A stretch of DNA of 64,000 nucleotides from Streptomyces qinzhouensis (GCF_007856155.1 NZ_CP042266.1:682001-746000); one strand, 5' to 3'. Shown: positions 30,201 through 40,889, numbered from the stretch's first letter. Notes: generated from the letters alone by a model not told the origin. Program-made: numbers and translations.

Positions 30201-32495
30201 CGGGACGTGTTCGACGAGCCCACGGCCGCCCTGCTGCTCGATGTGCACGCCCGGGCGCTCGCCGCGTTCGCCGCGGATCCGGGGCGGCCGCTCGGCGCCC
30301 TCGGGCTGGTCACCGAGGCGGAGGCCGCGGGACTCACGGCCCGGCGGGAACGGCTCGTGGCGGCGGCCGGTAGCGTTCCCGAGCAGGAGAACTCCACCGA
30401 TGCCGGGGACCCCCGGGTGGAGCTGCTGTGCGGACTGTTCGCGGAGATACTCGACCGGCCGCGGGTCGGCCCCGGCGACAACTTCTTCCGGGTCGGCGGG
30501 CATTCCCGGCTCGCCAGCCGACTGGTCAACCGGATCCGGGCGGTCCTCGGCGTGGAGGCGGGGATCCGTGATCTGTTCCTCGCGCCGACGCCCCTGGCGC
30601 TGCACGGGCGGCTCCCCGCGGGACCCACGGCCGGGGCCCGGCCGCCGCTGCGCCCCGCCGAACGGCCCGAACGGATCCCGCTCTCCCCGGCCCAGCGCCG
30701 GCTGTGGTTCACCGACCAGCTCGACGGTCCGTCCGCCGCGTACAACATCGCGCTGGTACGGCGGCTCCACCGGCCGCTGGACCCGGTCGCGCTCGCCGCC
30801 GCGCTCGCCGATGTCGCCGAACGGCACGAGGTGCTGCGCACCGTCTACCGGGCCGAGGGCGGGGAACCGTACCAGCTCGTGTCGGCGGGCGCCCGGCCAC
30901 AGCTGGAGCTCGGCTTCCCGGCCGATCCGGCGGCGGCCGTGGACGAGGCGGCGGGCCGGGTCTTCGACCTGGCGCACGAACTGCCGTTCCGCGCCTGGCT
31001 GTTCCTCCCCGCCGACGGCACCGGGCAGCAGACCCTCGTCCTGCTGCTGCACCACATCGCCGCCGACGGCTGGTCCGTCGACTGTCTGCTCACCGATCTC
31101 GCCACCGCCTACACCGCCAGGGCGGCGGGTACGGCACCCGGCTGGGCGCCCTTGCCCGTGCAGTACGCCGACTACACGCTTTGGCAGCGGCAACTCCTCG
31201 CCGACGGGCCCGAGGACCGGCTCGGCCACTGGGAGCGGGCCCTCACCGGGCTGCCGCCGCTGACGGATCTCCCCACCGACCGGCACCGGCCGCCGGTGCC
31301 CTCCGGGCGGGGCGCGGTCACCGGGTTCACCGTGCCCGGGCCGGTCCGGGAAGGGCTGGAACGGATCGCCCGGTCCACCGGAAGCACCCTGTTCATGGTG
31401 GTGCACGCGGCCCTCGCGGCGGTGCTCGCGCGCTGCGGCGCGGGGCCCGATCTCGCGGTGGGCACGGTGGTCGCGGGCCGCGACGACCAGGCGCTCAACG
31501 GTCTGGTCGGCTTCTTCGTCAATACGCTGGTCCTGCGCACCGACAGCTCGGGGGACCCGTCCTTCACCGAACTGGTGCGGCGGGTCCGGGAGGCGGACCT
31601 CGCGGCGTACGCGCACCAGGACGTCCCCTTCGACCTTGTCGTCGAGCGGCTCAACCCGCACCGCTCGTCGGCGCACCATCCGCTGGTACAGGTGATGCTG
31701 AGGGTCGATCCGGAGCCGGACGGCGCGGGCGGCGGTCCGGACGGGCCGCTGGCCGGTGCGGCGCTGCCGTACGGCTCGCGCACGGCGAAGGCGGATCTGA
31801 CGTTCGCGCTGACCGGCGGTGCCGGGCACGACGGTCTGGACGGCGTCCTGGAGTACGCAACCGACCTGTACGAGGAGACCGGGGCGGCGCGCCTTGCCGC
31901 CCTTCTCGTCGATGCGCTGGCCCTGTTCGCGGCGGATCCCGCGGTCCGGATCGGGATACTTCCGGACGGGCCGCCGCGGCCCGGGACGGGCCCGTACGCG
32001 ACCGTGGCGGGCTACCGGATCGACCTGGGGCAGGTACGGGACGTGCTCGCCGCGCACCCCGCCGTCGGCGGCGCCGAGGTCGCCCTCGTGGACGGCCGCC
32101 CGGTGGCCCGGCTGACGGGCGCGGTCACCGAGGCCGCGGCCCAGTCCTGGGCGTCGGAGCGGCTCCCCGAGTACGCGGTCCCCACGACGGTCACCGTCAC
32201 CGGAGACCCCACCCGCCCCGAACCCCCGGCCGGCCCGCTGCCGCTGGTGCTGGAGCTGTTCCGGGAGGTCCTCAACGGCAAGGAGGTGACGGAGGACGCC
32301 AACTTCTTCCGCTCGGGCGGGCACTCCCTGCTGGCGGTCCGCCTGCTGAACCGCGTCCGCGCGGAACTGGGGCGCGAGCTGACGCTGCGGGACGTCTTCC
32401 GGCACCCGACACCGGTGTCCCTGGCGGGCCTCCTGGCCACGGCCCCGGTGCCGCCCGCGGTCCCCGCACTGCGGAGGCGGGTGCGGCGGGGCTGA
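27246..32495 (+). CDS. NRPS with three A-less modules, C-PCP-C-PCP-C-(A remnant)-PCP
   Basis: A 1749-residue synthetase with no functional adenylation domain. C1 covers 1-445 (HHIATDG from 135), PCP1 attaches at Ser524, C2 covers about 586-1030 (HHIAVDG from 714), PCP2 attaches at Ser1087, C3 covers about 1144-1580 (HHIAADG from 1269), and PCP3 attaches at Ser1694. All three C active sites look intact. PCP2 reads VGGHSRLAS, with Arg where Leu usually follows the active Ser. Between C3 and PCP3 lies a ~70-residue remnant of an A-domain C-terminal subdomain. GTG 27246 has AGGAAG 5 bases upstream. All carriers must be charged in trans, most simply by the A-PCP encoded just upstream. Confidence 0.95.
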   Translation: MNPLSFAQRRLWFLGRLAGPSAAYHAPVVLRLDGTPDPAVLGAALADLVERHEVLRTVLPAGPDAEPRQEIRDASALPPPEVIHCPAAEVETRITAFVREPLDVTAGLPLRVGLFVPADTRPGPRPGSVLVLLLHHIATDGWSVRPLLRDLDTAYTARLAGRAPGWEPLPVQYADYALWQRDLLGDPADPGSLASEQLGHWRKLLDGAPGTTPLPMDRPRPAEPSGRGATLTARIPAATHRALLAVARRHGASAPMAVRAALAAALTAAGCGPDLVIGTPVAGRPEDELHELVGFFVNTLALRTDVSGEPSPAALVERVRDADLLAYEHQDLPFELLVEELAPERSLGHHPLFQVMLTVDGTEGPEGARSAGRVPLGPGLTGVTGTADLAAAKFDLTFFCARRAAPDGSPDGLDLALGYAVDLFDEATARLLLDLFVRALEAVAHDSERPLGPLSLATAGERAALTARHTAAAARSTAAPPAARSGRRDMGAPREEILCGLFAEVLGRPRIGPDDNFFRSGGHSLLAGRLVNRIRAALGLTAGIRDLFLAPTPAALHRRLTEAARTEGSAARPVPRPVPESERPERLPLSASQRALWLLARIDGPSAMYNAPVVLRLDGVPDPAVLGAALADLAERHAVLRTAYPQLDGEPYQRILADFTPAVDLVRCADPDEIDRRVAEFARTPLDPADGVPLRAGLFTTGGSGPCALVLLVHHIAVDGWSLAPLLHDLGLAYTARLAGRAPDREPLPLSYADYALWQRDLLAEPDALLGHWRTALAGLPERTDLPYDRLRPAEPTGRGGTVTARLGPDVASGLAALARERNASLFMVVRAAVAAALSAAGAGTDLAVGTPVSGRSDAALHELVGCFVNSLVLRADTSGDPTAAELVDRVRDTDLAAFDHQDLPFELLVEELAEASGRVLGEHPFFQVMLTVRTADAAAGTGRVRLGPLTAEAGSVDLGAAKFDLSFHCEEEPDGGLRLLLGYARDVFDEPTAALLLDVHARALAAFAADPGRPLGALGLVTEAEAAGLTARRERLVAAAGSVPEQENSTDAGDPRVELLCGLFAEILDRPRVGPGDNFFRVGGHSRLASRLVNRIRAVLGVEAGIRDLFLAPTPLALHGRLPAGPTAGARPPLRPAERPERIPLSPAQRRLWFTDQLDGPSAAYNIALVRRLHRPLDPVALAAALADVAERHEVLRTVYRAEGGEPYQLVSAGARPQLELGFPADPAAAVDEAAGRVFDLAHELPFRAWLFLPADGTGQQTLVLLLHHIAADGWSVDCLLTDLATAYTARAAGTAPGWAPLPVQYADYTLWQRQLLADGPEDRLGHWERALTGLPPLTDLPTDRHRPPVPSGRGAVTGFTVPGPVREGLERIARSTGSTLFMVVHAALAAVLARCGAGPDLAVGTVVAGRDDQALNGLVGFFVNTLVLRTDSSGDPSFTELVRRVREADLAAYAHQDVPFDLVVERLNPHRSSAHHPLVQVMLRVDPEPDGAGGGPDGPLAGAALPYGSRTAKADLTFALTGGAGHDGLDGVLEYATDLYEETGAARLAALLVDALALFAADPAVRIGILPDGPPRPGTGPYATVAGYRIDLGQVRDVLAAHPAVGGAEVALVDGRPVARLTGAVTEAAAQSWASERLPEYAVPTTVTVTGDPTRPEPPAGPLPLVLELFREVLNGKEVTEDANFFRSGGHSLLAVRLLNRVRAELGRELTLRDVFRHPTPVSLAGLLATAPVPPAVPALRRRVRRG
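32007..32212 (+). other. Remnant of an adenylation-domain C-terminal subdomain
   Basis: Residues about 1588-1656 of the A-less synthetase read [19 protein letters not shown] then ARLTG...[17 protein letters not shown]. This corresponds to the A8-A9 part of an A domain (RGFRIE..EIE..L..HP.V and LP.Y..P). Motifs A1-A7 and the A10 NGK are missing. It indicates that this module once had an A domain that was deleted in frame. Confidence 0.75.
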
Positions 32496-32991
32496 GGCCC
32501 CGGCGCCCCAGGGCGAGCTTGGCCCTTGCGCCCTCGTGCCCCGATGGGTGACTACTCGTGTGCCATGAGCTGTTGTTGCCCGGCCGCGGCCCGAGTGTGG
32601 TTGTTCGCGCAGTTCCGCCCCCTACGCCTTCGGCGCGGGGGGACCCCCAGCGCCCCCACGTGCTCCCCCTGACGCCCTGCGCAGCAGCGGCCCCAGGAAA
32701 TGGGGCCGGGGCGCAGGGACGTGGACTCTGTCAGGAGCCTGGAGGGAGCTTTTCAGGGGCGCGGGGAACTGCGCGAAAGGCCACATCGGCGCCGCGGCCG
32801 AAGAACAACAGCACCAGGCACATGAGTAGTCCCCACCGGGGACCCACCGGCAGCCAAGACCGGCAGCGCGGCGCGCAGGAGCTGCCCCGGGAACTGCCCG
32901 GACCGCGCCCCACCGGCTCGTACGTTTGCTGTCGCGGGCCTTCCGGTCCGGGCCCGTCCACCCCGCTCCCCCTTCTTCCGGAGGCCATGCG
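32496..32991. other. Gap between two NRPS genes, filled by a palindromic element
   Basis: The only large gap inside the NRPS operon (496 bp). It holds a ~280-bp inverted-repeat element (separate entry) and, at its end, the GGAGG ribosome site (about 32980-32984) of the next gene. No gene is apparent. A promoter for the last synthetase could lie here, but none stands out. Confidence 0.6.
32550..32831. repeat. MITE-like palindromic element 1
   Basis: Arms at 32550-32621 and 32756-32831 are imperfect inverted repeats of about 72-76 bp. Perfect ends GACTACTC/GAGTAGTC are followed by GTGCC/GGCAC, CGGCCGCGGC/GCCGCGGCCG and TTCGCGCAGTTCC/GGAACTGCGCGAA. The motif GGGGCGCGGGGAACTGCGCG is, to my knowledge, frequent in Streptomyces intergenic DNA. 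No transposase is present. An inner hairpin (32675-32718; CGGCCCC/GGGGCCG and CCCTGCGC/GCGCAGGG) sits between the arms and could attenuate transcription into the last NRPS gene. Confidence 0.75.
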
Positions 32992-35900
32992 ATGCCCTCG
33001 ACCGCTCCCACCGCCTCCGCCGGATCCGACGACGCGGCGTACGCCACGGATCCGGAGCGGGTGCCGCTGTCGTACGCCCAGCGCAGGCTCTGGTTCATCA
33101 ACCGGCTGGAGGGGCCGTCGCCGACGTACAACCTGCCGCTCGTGATCCGGCTGGAGTCGGTGCCGGACCGGACCGCGCTGGAGGCGGCGCTCGCCGATGT
33201 GCTGGAGCGGCACGAGGTGCTGCGGACGGTCTATCCGGCGGACGGTCACGGCGAGCCGTACCAGCGGATACTGGACGGGGTGCGCCCCGAGTTCACGGTG
33301 TTCTCCTGCTCGCCGGGCGAGGTGGCCCGGTTCACCGCGGGGACCTTCGACCCGGAGCACCAGCTCCCCGTGCGGGCGGCGCTGTTCCTGCCTGGTGACG
33401 GCACCGCCGTACTGGTGCTGCTGACTCATCACATCGCCACCGACGGCTGGTCGGTCGGCCCGCTGCTGCGGGATCTCGGCACCGCCTACGACGCGCGGGT
33501 CGCCGGGGCCGGGCCGGAGTGGGAGCCGCTGCCGGTGCAGTACGCGGACTACACCCTGTGGCAGCGGGAGCTGCTGGCGGACGATACGGCGCTCGCCGGG
33601 TACTGGCGGGAGGCGCTCGCCGGGCTGCCGCCGCTGCTCGACCTGCCCGCCGACCGGCCGCGGCCCGCCGCGCCGAGCGGCCGGGCCCGTACCCTCAGGG
33701 CCGGGCTGGACGCCGCGGCGCACGCCGGTCTCGCGGCGCTGGCCGCCGGGGCGGACGCCAGTCTGCTGATGGTGGCGCGGGCCGCGCTGGGTGTCGCGCT
33801 CGACGTCTGCGGGGCCGGCCCCGACACGGCCGTCGGCACACCGGTCGCCGGGCGTTCCGACCAGGCCCTGGACGAACTGGTCGGCTTCTTCGTGAACTCC
33901 CTGGTCCTCCGGGCGGATGTCGCGGACCCGGTGGGCTCGGCGGGCCCGGTGGAGCTGGTGGCCCGGGCCCGGGACGCCGCGCTGGGTGCGTACGCCCATC
34001 AGGAGCTGCCGTTCGACCGGCTGGTCGAGTTGCTCAATCCGCGCCGGGCGCCGGGCGCGAACCCGCTGTTCCAGGTGACCCTGGCGGTGCAGGAGGCGGC
34101 GGATCCGGCTGCGGAGGAGGTACGGATCGGTTCCGTGCTGCGCGGCCGGTTCGAGGAGACCGGTCTGGACGCGGCCAAGTTCGATCTCGCCGTCACCTGT
34201 GTCGCCCGCCCCGGGCACGGCGGTCTGGAGCTGTGGTGGACCTATGCCGAGGACCTGTTCGACGAGGCCACCGCGCGGCTGCTGCTCGATGTGTACGTAC
34301 GCGCCCTGGCCGGGTTCGCCGAGGGCGGGGACGCCCCGGTGCGCCGGGACGGGCTGCTGTCGGCGGCCGAGCGGGCCTTCCTGGACGCCCGGCCCGCGCG
34401 GACCGGGACCGTCCCGGAGGCGGCGGCGGACGGCCCGGCGGCCGATCCGGGGACAGTGGCCGCGCTCCGCAAGGTCTTCGCCGAGATCACCCGCCGTGAG
34501 TCGGTGGGCCCGGACGACAACTTCTTCGCCGTCGGCGGCCATTCGATGGCGGGCGTACGGCTGGTGAACCGGGTACGGGCGCTGCTCGGTGTCGAACTGC
34601 GGCTGCGGGATCTGTTCCTGGCGCCCACCCCGGCCCGGCTCGCGGCCCGGATCGCCGCCGGGGGCGCCTCGGCGCCGGCCGGGGCCGGCCGGTCCGGGCC
34701 GGTTCCCGTACCGGCGGCCGACCGGCCCGCGCGGCTTCCGCTGTCGTACGCCCAGCGCAGGCTCTGGTTCACCGGTGAGCTGGAGGGGGCGAGCCGCTCG
34801 TACAACCTGCCCTTCGTGCTGCGGCTCGACCGTCCGCTGGATCCGGCGGTCCTCGCCGACGCGCTCGCCGATGTCGCCGAACGGCACGAGGTGCTGCGTA
34901 CCGTCTACCGGGCGGTGGACGGGCAGCCGTATCAGGAGGTGCGGCGGTCGGTCCGGCCGGTGCTGAAGGTGGTGCGGGCCCGTCCGGAGGAGGAGGCCGC
35001 CGCCGTCGACGCGGCGGCCGGCCATGTCTTCGACCTGGCCGCCGAGATCCCGTTCCGGGCCTGCCTCATCGGGACCGGTCCGGACGGCGCCGGGCAGATC
35101 CTGGTGCTGCTGGTGCACCACATCGCGGCCGACGGCTGGTCCTCGGGGCCGCTGCTGGCCGATCTCGCCACCGCGTACACGGCCCGGCTCGGCGGTACGG
35201 CCCCCGGCTGGGCTCCGCTGCCCGTGCAGTACGCCGACTACACCCTGTGGGAGCGGAAACTGCTGTCGGGGCCCGCGGCGGCGGCGCAGACGGCCTACTG
35301 GCGCGACCGGCTGGCGGGCGCCCCGCCCGTACTCGAACCGACCCCGGCCAGGACCCGGCCCGCGGAGGCCGGTCACCGGGGCGCGGCCGCCGTCGTCCCG
35401 GCCCTGGACGCGGAGGTCCACGCCGCCCTCGACCGGCTGGCCCTGGCGCACGGCGCGACCCTGCTGATGGTGGCGCAGGCGGCGCTGGCCGCGGTGCTGA
35501 CCCGGCACGGCGCGGGCACCGATCTGCCGCTGGGCACGGTGGTCGCGGGCCGGGACGACCAGGCGCTGGAGCAACTGGTCGGCTTCTTCGTCAATACGCT
35601 GGTGCTGCGGACCGACACGGCCGGGAACCCGGCCTTCACCGAGCTGCTGGAACGGGTCCGGGAGACGGATCTCGCGGCCTTCGCTCATCAGCAGCTCCCC
35701 TTCGATCTGGTGGTGGAGGAGCTGAATCCGGTACGGTCCGCGGCCCATCACCCGCTGGTGCAGATGATGGTGCAGGTGCATCCGGCCGAGCGGACGCCCG
35801 TACCGGATTCGCCGCTGTCCGGCACTCCGCTGCCCGCCGCGTCCGGTTTCACCAAGTTCGATCTGACGCTGGCGCTGCGGGAGAACCGGGACGCCTCCGG

Positions 35901-38643
35901 TGCCCCGGCCGGTCTGGAAGGTGTTCTCGAATACGCCCTGGACCTCTTCGACGCGGGCACCGCGGCCCAGTTGGCGGCGCATGTGGCGCGGCTGCTGCGG
36001 GTGGTGGCCGGTGCCCCGGACACCAGGATCGGCGATGTGCCGCTGCTGTCCGGGGAGGAGGCCGGGCGGCTGCTGGTGGACTACAACGCGACGGCGGTGC
36101 CGCAGGTGCTGCCGGGGCTGGTGCACGAACGGTTCGAGGAGCAGGTCCGCCGCACTCCGCTCGCGATCGCGGTCCGGTACGAGGACGAGACCCTCACCTT
36201 CGCCGAGCTGAACCGGCGGGCCAACGCGCTGGCGCACCGGCTGATCGGCGCCGGGGTGGCGCCGCACGGGGCGGTCGGACTGCTCCTGGACCGTACGCCG
36301 CGGCTGCTGGTGGCCGCGCTGGCGGCGCTGAAGTGCGGCGCGGCGTACGTACCGCTGGACCCTCGGCTGCCGGAGCCCCGAATCGCGATGATCATGGAGG
36401 ATACGGGGGCGGCCGTACTCGTCACCGAGGCGGCGTACACGGCCGCCGAGCCGGTGGCGCGGCAGTCGGCGGCGGGCGTGCGGGTGCTGTCGGCGGACAC
36501 CCCGGTACCGGACGGCCCGAGCGCCGATCCGCGGGTGACGGTGGGTGAGGACGCCCTGATGTACGTGATGTTCACCTCGGGCTCCACGGGCCGGCCGAAG
36601 GGCGTCGGGATCACCCACCGCAATGTGGTGGAGCTGGTCACCGACCGCTGCTGGGACCATCGCAACCACCGGCGGATGCTGGTGCACTCCGCGATCGGCT
36701 TCGACGCCTCCACCTACGAGCTGTGGGTTCCGCTCCTCAACGGCGGGGAGCTGGTGTTCGCGCCGGGTTCCGGTACGGATCTGGCGGAGCTGGACCATGC
36801 GATCCGCGCCCACGGGGTGACCGCCGCCTACTTCACCATGGGCCTGTTCCACATCATGGCCGACGAGGGGCTGGACACCCTCAAGCTGCTGGACGAGGTG
36901 TGGACCGGTGGCGATGTGGCCTCCCCGGCCGCCCTCCAGCGGGTGCTGGACCACTGCCCGGACACGGTCCTGGTGCACAGCTACGGCCCGACCGAGACCA
37001 CGTTCGCCTCGCACCACCAGCGGCTGGACACGGACTGCCGGGTGCTGCCGGGTGTGTTCCTCGGCGCCGCGCTGGACAACACCCGGGTGTACGTCCTGGA
37101 CGGGGCGCTGCGGCCGGTGCCGGTGGGCGTCGCCGGGGAGATGTACCTCGCGGGCACCCAGGTGGCCCGGGGCTATCTGGGCCGGCCGGGGCTGACCGCG
37201 GAGCGGTTCGTCGCCGATCCGTTCGCCGCCGACGGCGGCCGGATGTACCGCACGGGCGATCTGGTGCACTGGACGGCGGGCGGTGAACTGCGGTTCCTGG
37301 GAAGGGCGGACGGCCAGATCAAACTCCGGGGCTTCCGCATCGAGCCCGGCGAGATCGAGGCGACCCTGGCCCGGCATCCCGAGGTGGGACGGGCCGCGGT
37401 GATCGTCCTCGACGACGGTCCGGGCGGCAAGCGGCTGGTGGCCTACGCGGTACCGCGCGCCGGACGGACCCCGACGGAGCAGGGGCTGCTGCGCTGGGCG
37501 GCCGCCGAACTCCCGGAGCATATGGTGCCGTCGGCGCTGATGTTGCTGGACTCCATCCCGCTGACCGTGAACGGCAAACCGGACCGCGGGGCGCTGCCCG
37601 CGCCCGCCCCGGCCGCCGCCCCGTCGGGGCGGGCGCCGAGGACTCCGCGCGAGGAGGTGCTGTGCGGGCTGTTCGAGGAGATCCTCGGGGTGACGGGGGT
37701 CGGCATCGACGACAGTTTCTTCGCCCTGGGCGGGCATTCGCTGCTGGGCGTCCGGCTGGTGAGCCGGACACGGACGGCGCTCGGTCTTGAGCTGGGCGTC
37801 CGGGACCTGTTCCGCACGCCGACGGTCGCGGGGCTGCTCGCGGACGAACCGTCGGGCTTCGACCCGATGGGCGTCCTGCTGCCGCTCCAGCCCGGCGGCA
37901 CCCGGCGTCCGCTGTTCGCGCTGCACCCCGGCACCGGTGTCGGCTGGTCGTACGTGGGGCTGGCCCGGCATCTGGGCCCGGATCAGCCGCTGTACGCGAT
38001 CCAGGCGCGGGCGCTGTCGGAGCTGGGGCACCGTCCGGAGTCGGTCGAGGAGATGGCCCGCGAGTATCTGGAGCACATCCGGCGGGTCCAGCCGCAGGGC
38101 CCGTACCGCTTCCTCGGCTGGTCGTTCGGCGGCACCCTGGCCCATGCGCTGGCGGTGATGCTGGCGGAGCAGGGCGAACGGACCGAGCTGCTGGCGATGA
38201 TGGACGTCCATCTGCTGCCGACCGAACCCGAACGGCGCCGGATGACCCCGGCGGAGAAGCGGGAGATGCTGGTCGGCGACGCGACCGACGTGCCCGAGGA
38301 CGCGCCCTTCGACGTGGCGGGGCTGATCGGGCTGGTCCGGGAGACCGATCCGGTGCTGGGTGGTTTCTCCGACGACGAGATCCGTTCGGTGATCGGCGCC
38401 TCCATCGACCATGCGGAAATCGTGAAAATCTATGCGCCCCGCCCGGTGAAGACACAGCTGCTGTTCTTCGCGGCCCGGGGAGAGGGCGCCCCCGAGAGCA
38501 CTCTTTCACGATCCTGGATTCCCTATGTCGACGGCACCGTCGAACAGCACACCATCGGGGTCATCCACACCAGGATGGGCGAGCCCGAACCTCTTGAAAA
38601 GATCGGCCGCATTCTTTCCGACACATTGAGGAGTCTGTCATGA
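32992..38643 (+). CDS. Terminal NRPS, C-PCP-C-A-PCP-TE
   Basis: A 1883-residue synthetase. C1 is about 15-445 (HHIATDG from 146), and the A-less PCP1 attaches at Ser518 (AVGGHSMAG). C2 is about 582-1035 (HHIAADG from 709), A is about 1047-1535 and PCP2 attaches at Ser1583. A type I thioesterase follows at about 1625-1883 with GWSFGG (Ser1711) and a candidate His1859. My hand-read A code is DAYYWGSFAK (from [34 protein letters not shown]); I do not recognise a substrate. There is no epimerization domain. The TE releases the peptide by hydrolysis or cyclization. ATG 32992 follows GGAGG; the 3' end overlaps mbtH by 4 bp. It contains the fourth consecutive module without its own A domain. Confidence 0.95.
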   Translation: MPSTAPTASAGSDDAAYATDPERVPLSYAQRRLWFINRLEGPSPTYNLPLVIRLESVPDRTALEAALADVLERHEVLRTVYPADGHGEPYQRILDGVRPEFTVFSCSPGEVARFTAGTFDPEHQLPVRAALFLPGDGTAVLVLLTHHIATDGWSVGPLLRDLGTAYDARVAGAGPEWEPLPVQYADYTLWQRELLADDTALAGYWREALAGLPPLLDLPADRPRPAAPSGRARTLRAGLDAAAHAGLAALAAGADASLLMVARAALGVALDVCGAGPDTAVGTPVAGRSDQALDELVGFFVNSLVLRADVADPVGSAGPVELVARARDAALGAYAHQELPFDRLVELLNPRRAPGANPLFQVTLAVQEAADPAAEEVRIGSVLRGRFEETGLDAAKFDLAVTCVARPGHGGLELWWTYAEDLFDEATARLLLDVYVRALAGFAEGGDAPVRRDGLLSAAERAFLDARPARTGTVPEAAADGPAADPGTVAALRKVFAEITRRESVGPDDNFFAVGGHSMAGVRLVNRVRALLGVELRLRDLFLAPTPARLAARIAAGGASAPAGAGRSGPVPVPAADRPARLPLSYAQRRLWFTGELEGASRSYNLPFVLRLDRPLDPAVLADALADVAERHEVLRTVYRAVDGQPYQEVRRSVRPVLKVVRARPEEEAAAVDAAAGHVFDLAAEIPFRACLIGTGPDGAGQILVLLVHHIAADGWSSGPLLADLATAYTARLGGTAPGWAPLPVQYADYTLWERKLLSGPAAAAQTAYWRDRLAGAPPVLEPTPARTRPAEAGHRGAAAVVPALDAEVHAALDRLALAHGATLLMVAQAALAAVLTRHGAGTDLPLGTVVAGRDDQALEQLVGFFVNTLVLRTDTAGNPAFTELLERVRETDLAAFAHQQLPFDLVVEELNPVRSAAHHPLVQMMVQVHPAERTPVPDSPLSGTPLPAASGFTKFDLTLALRENRDASGAPAGLEGVLEYALDLFDAGTAAQLAAHVARLLRVVAGAPDTRIGDVPLLSGEEAGRLLVDYNATAVPQVLPGLVHERFEEQVRRTPLAIAVRYEDETLTFAELNRRANALAHRLIGAGVAPHGAVGLLLDRTPRLLVAALAALKCGAAYVPLDPRLPEPRIAMIMEDTGAAVLVTEAAYTAAEPVARQSAAGVRVLSADTPVPDGPSADPRVTVGEDALMYVMFTSGSTGRPKGVGITHRNVVELVTDRCWDHRNHRRMLVHSAIGFDASTYELWVPLLNGGELVFAPGSGTDLAELDHAIRAHGVTAAYFTMGLFHIMADEGLDTLKLLDEVWTGGDVASPAALQRVLDHCPDTVLVHSYGPTETTFASHHQRLDTDCRVLPGVFLGAALDNTRVYVLDGALRPVPVGVAGEMYLAGTQVARGYLGRPGLTAERFVADPFAADGGRMYRTGDLVHWTAGGELRFLGRADGQIKLRGFRIEPGEIEATLARHPEVGRAAVIVLDDGPGGKRLVAYAVPRAGRTPTEQGLLRWAAAELPEHMVPSALMLLDSIPLTVNGKPDRGALPAPAPAAAPSGRAPRTPREEVLCGLFEEILGVTGVGIDDSFFALGGHSLLGVRLVSRTRTALGLELGVRDLFRTPTVAGLLADEPSGFDPMGVLLPLQPGGTRRPLFALHPGTGVGWSYVGLARHLGPDQPLYAIQARALSELGHRPESVEEMAREYLEHIRRVQPQGPYRFLGWSFGGTLAHALAVMLAEQGERTELLAMMDVHLLPTEPERRRMTPAEKREMLVGDATDVPEDAPFDVAGLIGLVRETDPVLGGFSDDEIRSVIGASIDHAEIVKIYAPRPVKTQLLFFAARGEGAPESTLSRSWIPYVDGTVEQHTIGVIHTRMGEPEPLEKIGRILSDTLRSLS

Positions 38644-38846
38644 CCAACCCCTTCGACGACCCCGAGGGCAGCTTCCACGTGGTGGTCAACGACGAGGGCC
38701 AGCATGCGCTGTGGCCGGTCTTCGCGGACATTCCCGCAGGCTGGGACGGGGTATGGGGGCCGGGTTCGAGGACCGGGGCGCTGGAGTACGTGGCGGCGAA
38801 CTGGACCGACATCCGGCCGAAGAGCCTTATCGCCCAGTACGCCTGA
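38640..38846 (+). CDS. MbtH-like protein
   Basis: A 68-residue MbtH-family chaperone that binds A domains and supports their folding or activity. The family core is visible: [33 protein letters not shown], and an [14 protein letters not shown] ending. It overlaps the last synthetase gene (ATGA) and is the last gene before a strong terminator, so it belongs to the NRPS operon and probably serves its four A domains. Confidence 0.97.
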   Translation: MTNPFDDPEGSFHVVVNDEGQHALWPVFADIPAGWDGVWGPGSRTGALEYVAANWTDIRPKSLIAQYA

Positions 38847-38877
38847 CGTACCCTCAAAAGGCCCTTCGGTCACGACC

Positions 38878-38922
38878 GCCGGCCGCGGTCCGGGAAATTC
38901 CGGACCGCGGTCGGCCATTTTT
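38878..38922 (+). terminator. Rho-independent terminator of the NRPS operon
   Basis: A perfect 11-bp stem (38883-38893 with 38900-38910) around GAAATT, extended by four more pairs after one mismatch (38878-38881 with 38912-38915), and followed by CATTTTT. It lies 31 bp after mbtH. Confidence 0.9.
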
Positions 38923-39010
38923 CGTTCCGGGCCGAACCGCATTCTCCTGCAATCGCATTGACCGCTGAATCTGCCGCCTGCAACTTCCTCTTTCCGAATC
39001 GTATCGTCCC

Positions 39011-39023
39011 TATATTTTCGGCA
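39011..39023 (+). promoter_or_regulatory. Probable promoter with leaderless start for the glutamate mutase operon
   Basis: TATATT at 39011-39016 is a good -10 hexamer in very GC-rich DNA. It ends 6 bases before the ATG at 39023, and no Shine-Dalgarno sequence precedes that ATG. The layout fits transcription starting at or next to the A of the start codon. No clear -35 is seen. Confidence 0.55.
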
Positions 39024-39472
39024 TGCGACGACGGAGTTTGACGATACTGCTGACCGGTACCGCATCGGATTCCCATACCTGGAATCTGGTCTATCTCCGG
39101 CTCTTCCTGGAGGAGCGGGGCCACCGAGTGACGTGTCTGGGGCCCTGTGTCCCCGACCAACTGCTCGTGGCGGCCTGCGCGGAGTCGGCGCCGGAGCTGG
39201 TCGTCATCAGCAGCGTCAACGGTCACGGCTACCGTGACGGGCTCTCCGCCGTACGGTCCCTGCGCTCCGCCGGACTGCGGATGCCGGTGGTCGTCGGGGG
39301 CAAGCTCGGGGTCGCGGGCCGGACCGATCCGGCGCGGCGGGCGCTGCTTCTGGAGGCGGGCTGCGACGCGGTCTTCGACGACGGGGACGTGGCGGCGCTG
39401 CGGGCGTACACGGCGGATCTCGCCGCCACGGCCTCGCCCCCGCTGCCCGTGGCTCCTTGGGCCGTGGCATGA
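39023..39472 (+). CDS. Glutamate mutase S subunit (cobalamin-binding)
   Basis: A 149-residue B12-binding protein, the small subunit of glutamate (methylaspartate) mutase, which converts L-glutamate to threo-3-methyl-L-aspartate. The base-off cobalamin motif is ASDSHTWN (Asp16, His18; the Gly of the usual DxHxxG is Asn), followed by VVISSVNGHG and VVVGGKLGV, matching the SxL and GG(K/N)L loops. It overlaps the E-subunit gene by 4 bp. In natural-product clusters such as friulimicin and vicenistatin this pair supplies 3-methylaspartate. No ribosome site is seen, so translation is probably leaderless. Confidence 0.88.
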   Translation: MRRRSLTILLTGTASDSHTWNLVYLRLFLEERGHRVTCLGPCVPDQLLVAACAESAPELVVISSVNGHGYRDGLSAVRSLRSAGLRMPVVVGGKLGVAGRTDPARRALLLEAGCDAVFDDGDVAALRAYTADLAATASPPLPVAPWAVA

Positions 39473-40848
39473 GACCCGGCGGCGCGGTCCTCGGGTCCGT
39501 TCGCCGGGCCGCGGCCCCGGACCCGGACCCCGGGGGCGCGCTGTCGTTCGGCGGGTTCGTCGCCCGGGCCGCGCGGGCCGGGCGGCTCGTGGTCCAGCCC
39601 CGGATGGGGTTCTCGGACCCCGGCCGGATGCGGACGGGTCTGGCCGCCACCCGGTCCGCGGCGGCGGTCACCGTCGGCACGCTCACCATCGACAGCTACA
39701 CCCGGGTCGGGGATCACGCCGGGGCCCGGGCCGCCCTCGCCGAGGGCGCCCGGCTCAACGGCTATCCCATCACCGCCCACTCCGCCGAGCAGACCCTGGC
39801 CGTGCTCGACGGCATCGCGGATCCGGCCTTCCCGGTGCAGGTACGGCATGGTTCGTCCCGGCCCGGGGCCATCGTCCGGGCGCTCGCCGCGGCCGGCCTG
39901 TACGCCACCGAGGGCGGACCCGTCTCCTACTGCCTGCCCTACGGACGCACTCCGCTCGCCGATTCGGTGGAGAACTGGGCGCGGGCCTGTGAGCTCCTCA
40001 CGGAGCTGGTGCCCGCCCCGGCGCTGCCGCATCTGGAGAGCTTCGGCGGCTGTATGCTCGGCCAGCTCTGCCCGCCGGGGCTGCTGGTGGCGCTCAGTCT
40101 GCTGGAGGCGCGCTTCTTCACCCACCACGGCATCCGCAGCGTCTCCCTCAGCATCGCCCAGCAGACGGACCCCGCCCAGGACGCCGACGCCGTCCGGGCG
40201 CTGCGCCGGCTGGCCGCGGAGTTCCTCCCCCCGGACACCGACCGGCATGTAGTGCTCTACACCTATATGGGGGTGTATCCGCGGACCGAACACGGCGCCA
40301 CCCTGCTGCTGGAGGACTCCGCCCGGCTCGCGGTCCGGGCGGGCGCCCAGCGGCTGATCGTGAAGACGTCCGCCGAGGCGCACCGGATTCCGACCGTACG
40401 GGAGAACCTGCGGGCGCTGGAGACCGCGTCGGCGGCCGCCGACCAGGCCGCGGAAGCCCTGCGGCGTAACGCGCCGGGCCCGGACCCCGCGGGGCACTCC
40501 GACAGCGCCGTGTACCGCGAGGCCCGGGCCTTCGTGGAGGCCGTACTCGACCTCGGTGACGATCCGGGGCGGGCGCTGCGGACCGCCTTCGCGCGGGGCG
40601 TGCTGGATGTGCCGTACTGCCTGCACCCCGACAACGCGGGCCGCAGCCGCAGCTTCCTGGACTCCGCCGGCCGGTTGTGCTGGGCGGAGACCGGCGGGAT
40701 GCCGATACCGCCCGACAAGGCGCGGGACCGCGCCCGTACCCCGCTGACCTCCGACGGACTGCTGGCCGCGCTGTACGGCGTCGCGGCCCGCTACGACAAC
40801 CCGTCACCGGGCGGCCGGATCCTCTCCCCCGCCCCCTCGCCGTCCTGA
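39469..40848 (+). CDS. Glutamate mutase E subunit (catalytic)
   Basis: The 459-residue TIM-barrel partner of the cobalamin subunit. Recognisable family stretches are LVVQPRMGFSDPGRM, TLTIDSYTRVGDH, GYPITAHS, PVQVRHGSSRPG, EGGPVSYCLPYGR, ESFGGCMLGQLCPPGLLVA, VLYTYMGVYPRT and VKTSAEAHRIPT. Together with the S subunit it makes 3-methylaspartate from glutamate by adenosylcobalamin radical chemistry. ATG 39469 overlaps the preceding stop; the ATG at 39457 in the same frame is less likely. No methylaspartase gene is nearby, so the product is more likely a building block than a catabolic intermediate. Confidence 0.93.
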   Translation: MRPGGAVLGSVRRAAAPDPDPGGALSFGGFVARAARAGRLVVQPRMGFSDPGRMRTGLAATRSAAAVTVGTLTIDSYTRVGDHAGARAALAEGARLNGYPITAHSAEQTLAVLDGIADPAFPVQVRHGSSRPGAIVRALAAAGLYATEGGPVSYCLPYGRTPLADSVENWARACELLTELVPAPALPHLESFGGCMLGQLCPPGLLVALSLLEARFFTHHGIRSVSLSIAQQTDPAQDADAVRALRRLAAEFLPPDTDRHVVLYTYMGVYPRTEHGATLLLEDSARLAVRAGAQRLIVKTSAEAHRIPTVRENLRALETASAAADQAAEALRRNAPGPDPAGHSDSAVYREARAFVEAVLDLGDDPGRALRTAFARGVLDVPYCLHPDNAGRSRSFLDSAGRLCWAETGGMPIPPDKARDRARTPLTSDGLLAALYGVAARYDNPSPGGRILSPAPSPS

Positions 40849-40889
40849 ACCCCGAGCCCGTCCGAACCGATCGTCTGGAGTCGACCGTC

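Noticed and set aside
27972..32405. 1477-codon open frame antisense to the A-less NRPS
   Set aside because: No domain, Gly/Arg/Pro-rich composition and a codon pattern explained by high GC at third positions of the sense gene. The same holds for 32731-38412 and 47250-51287.
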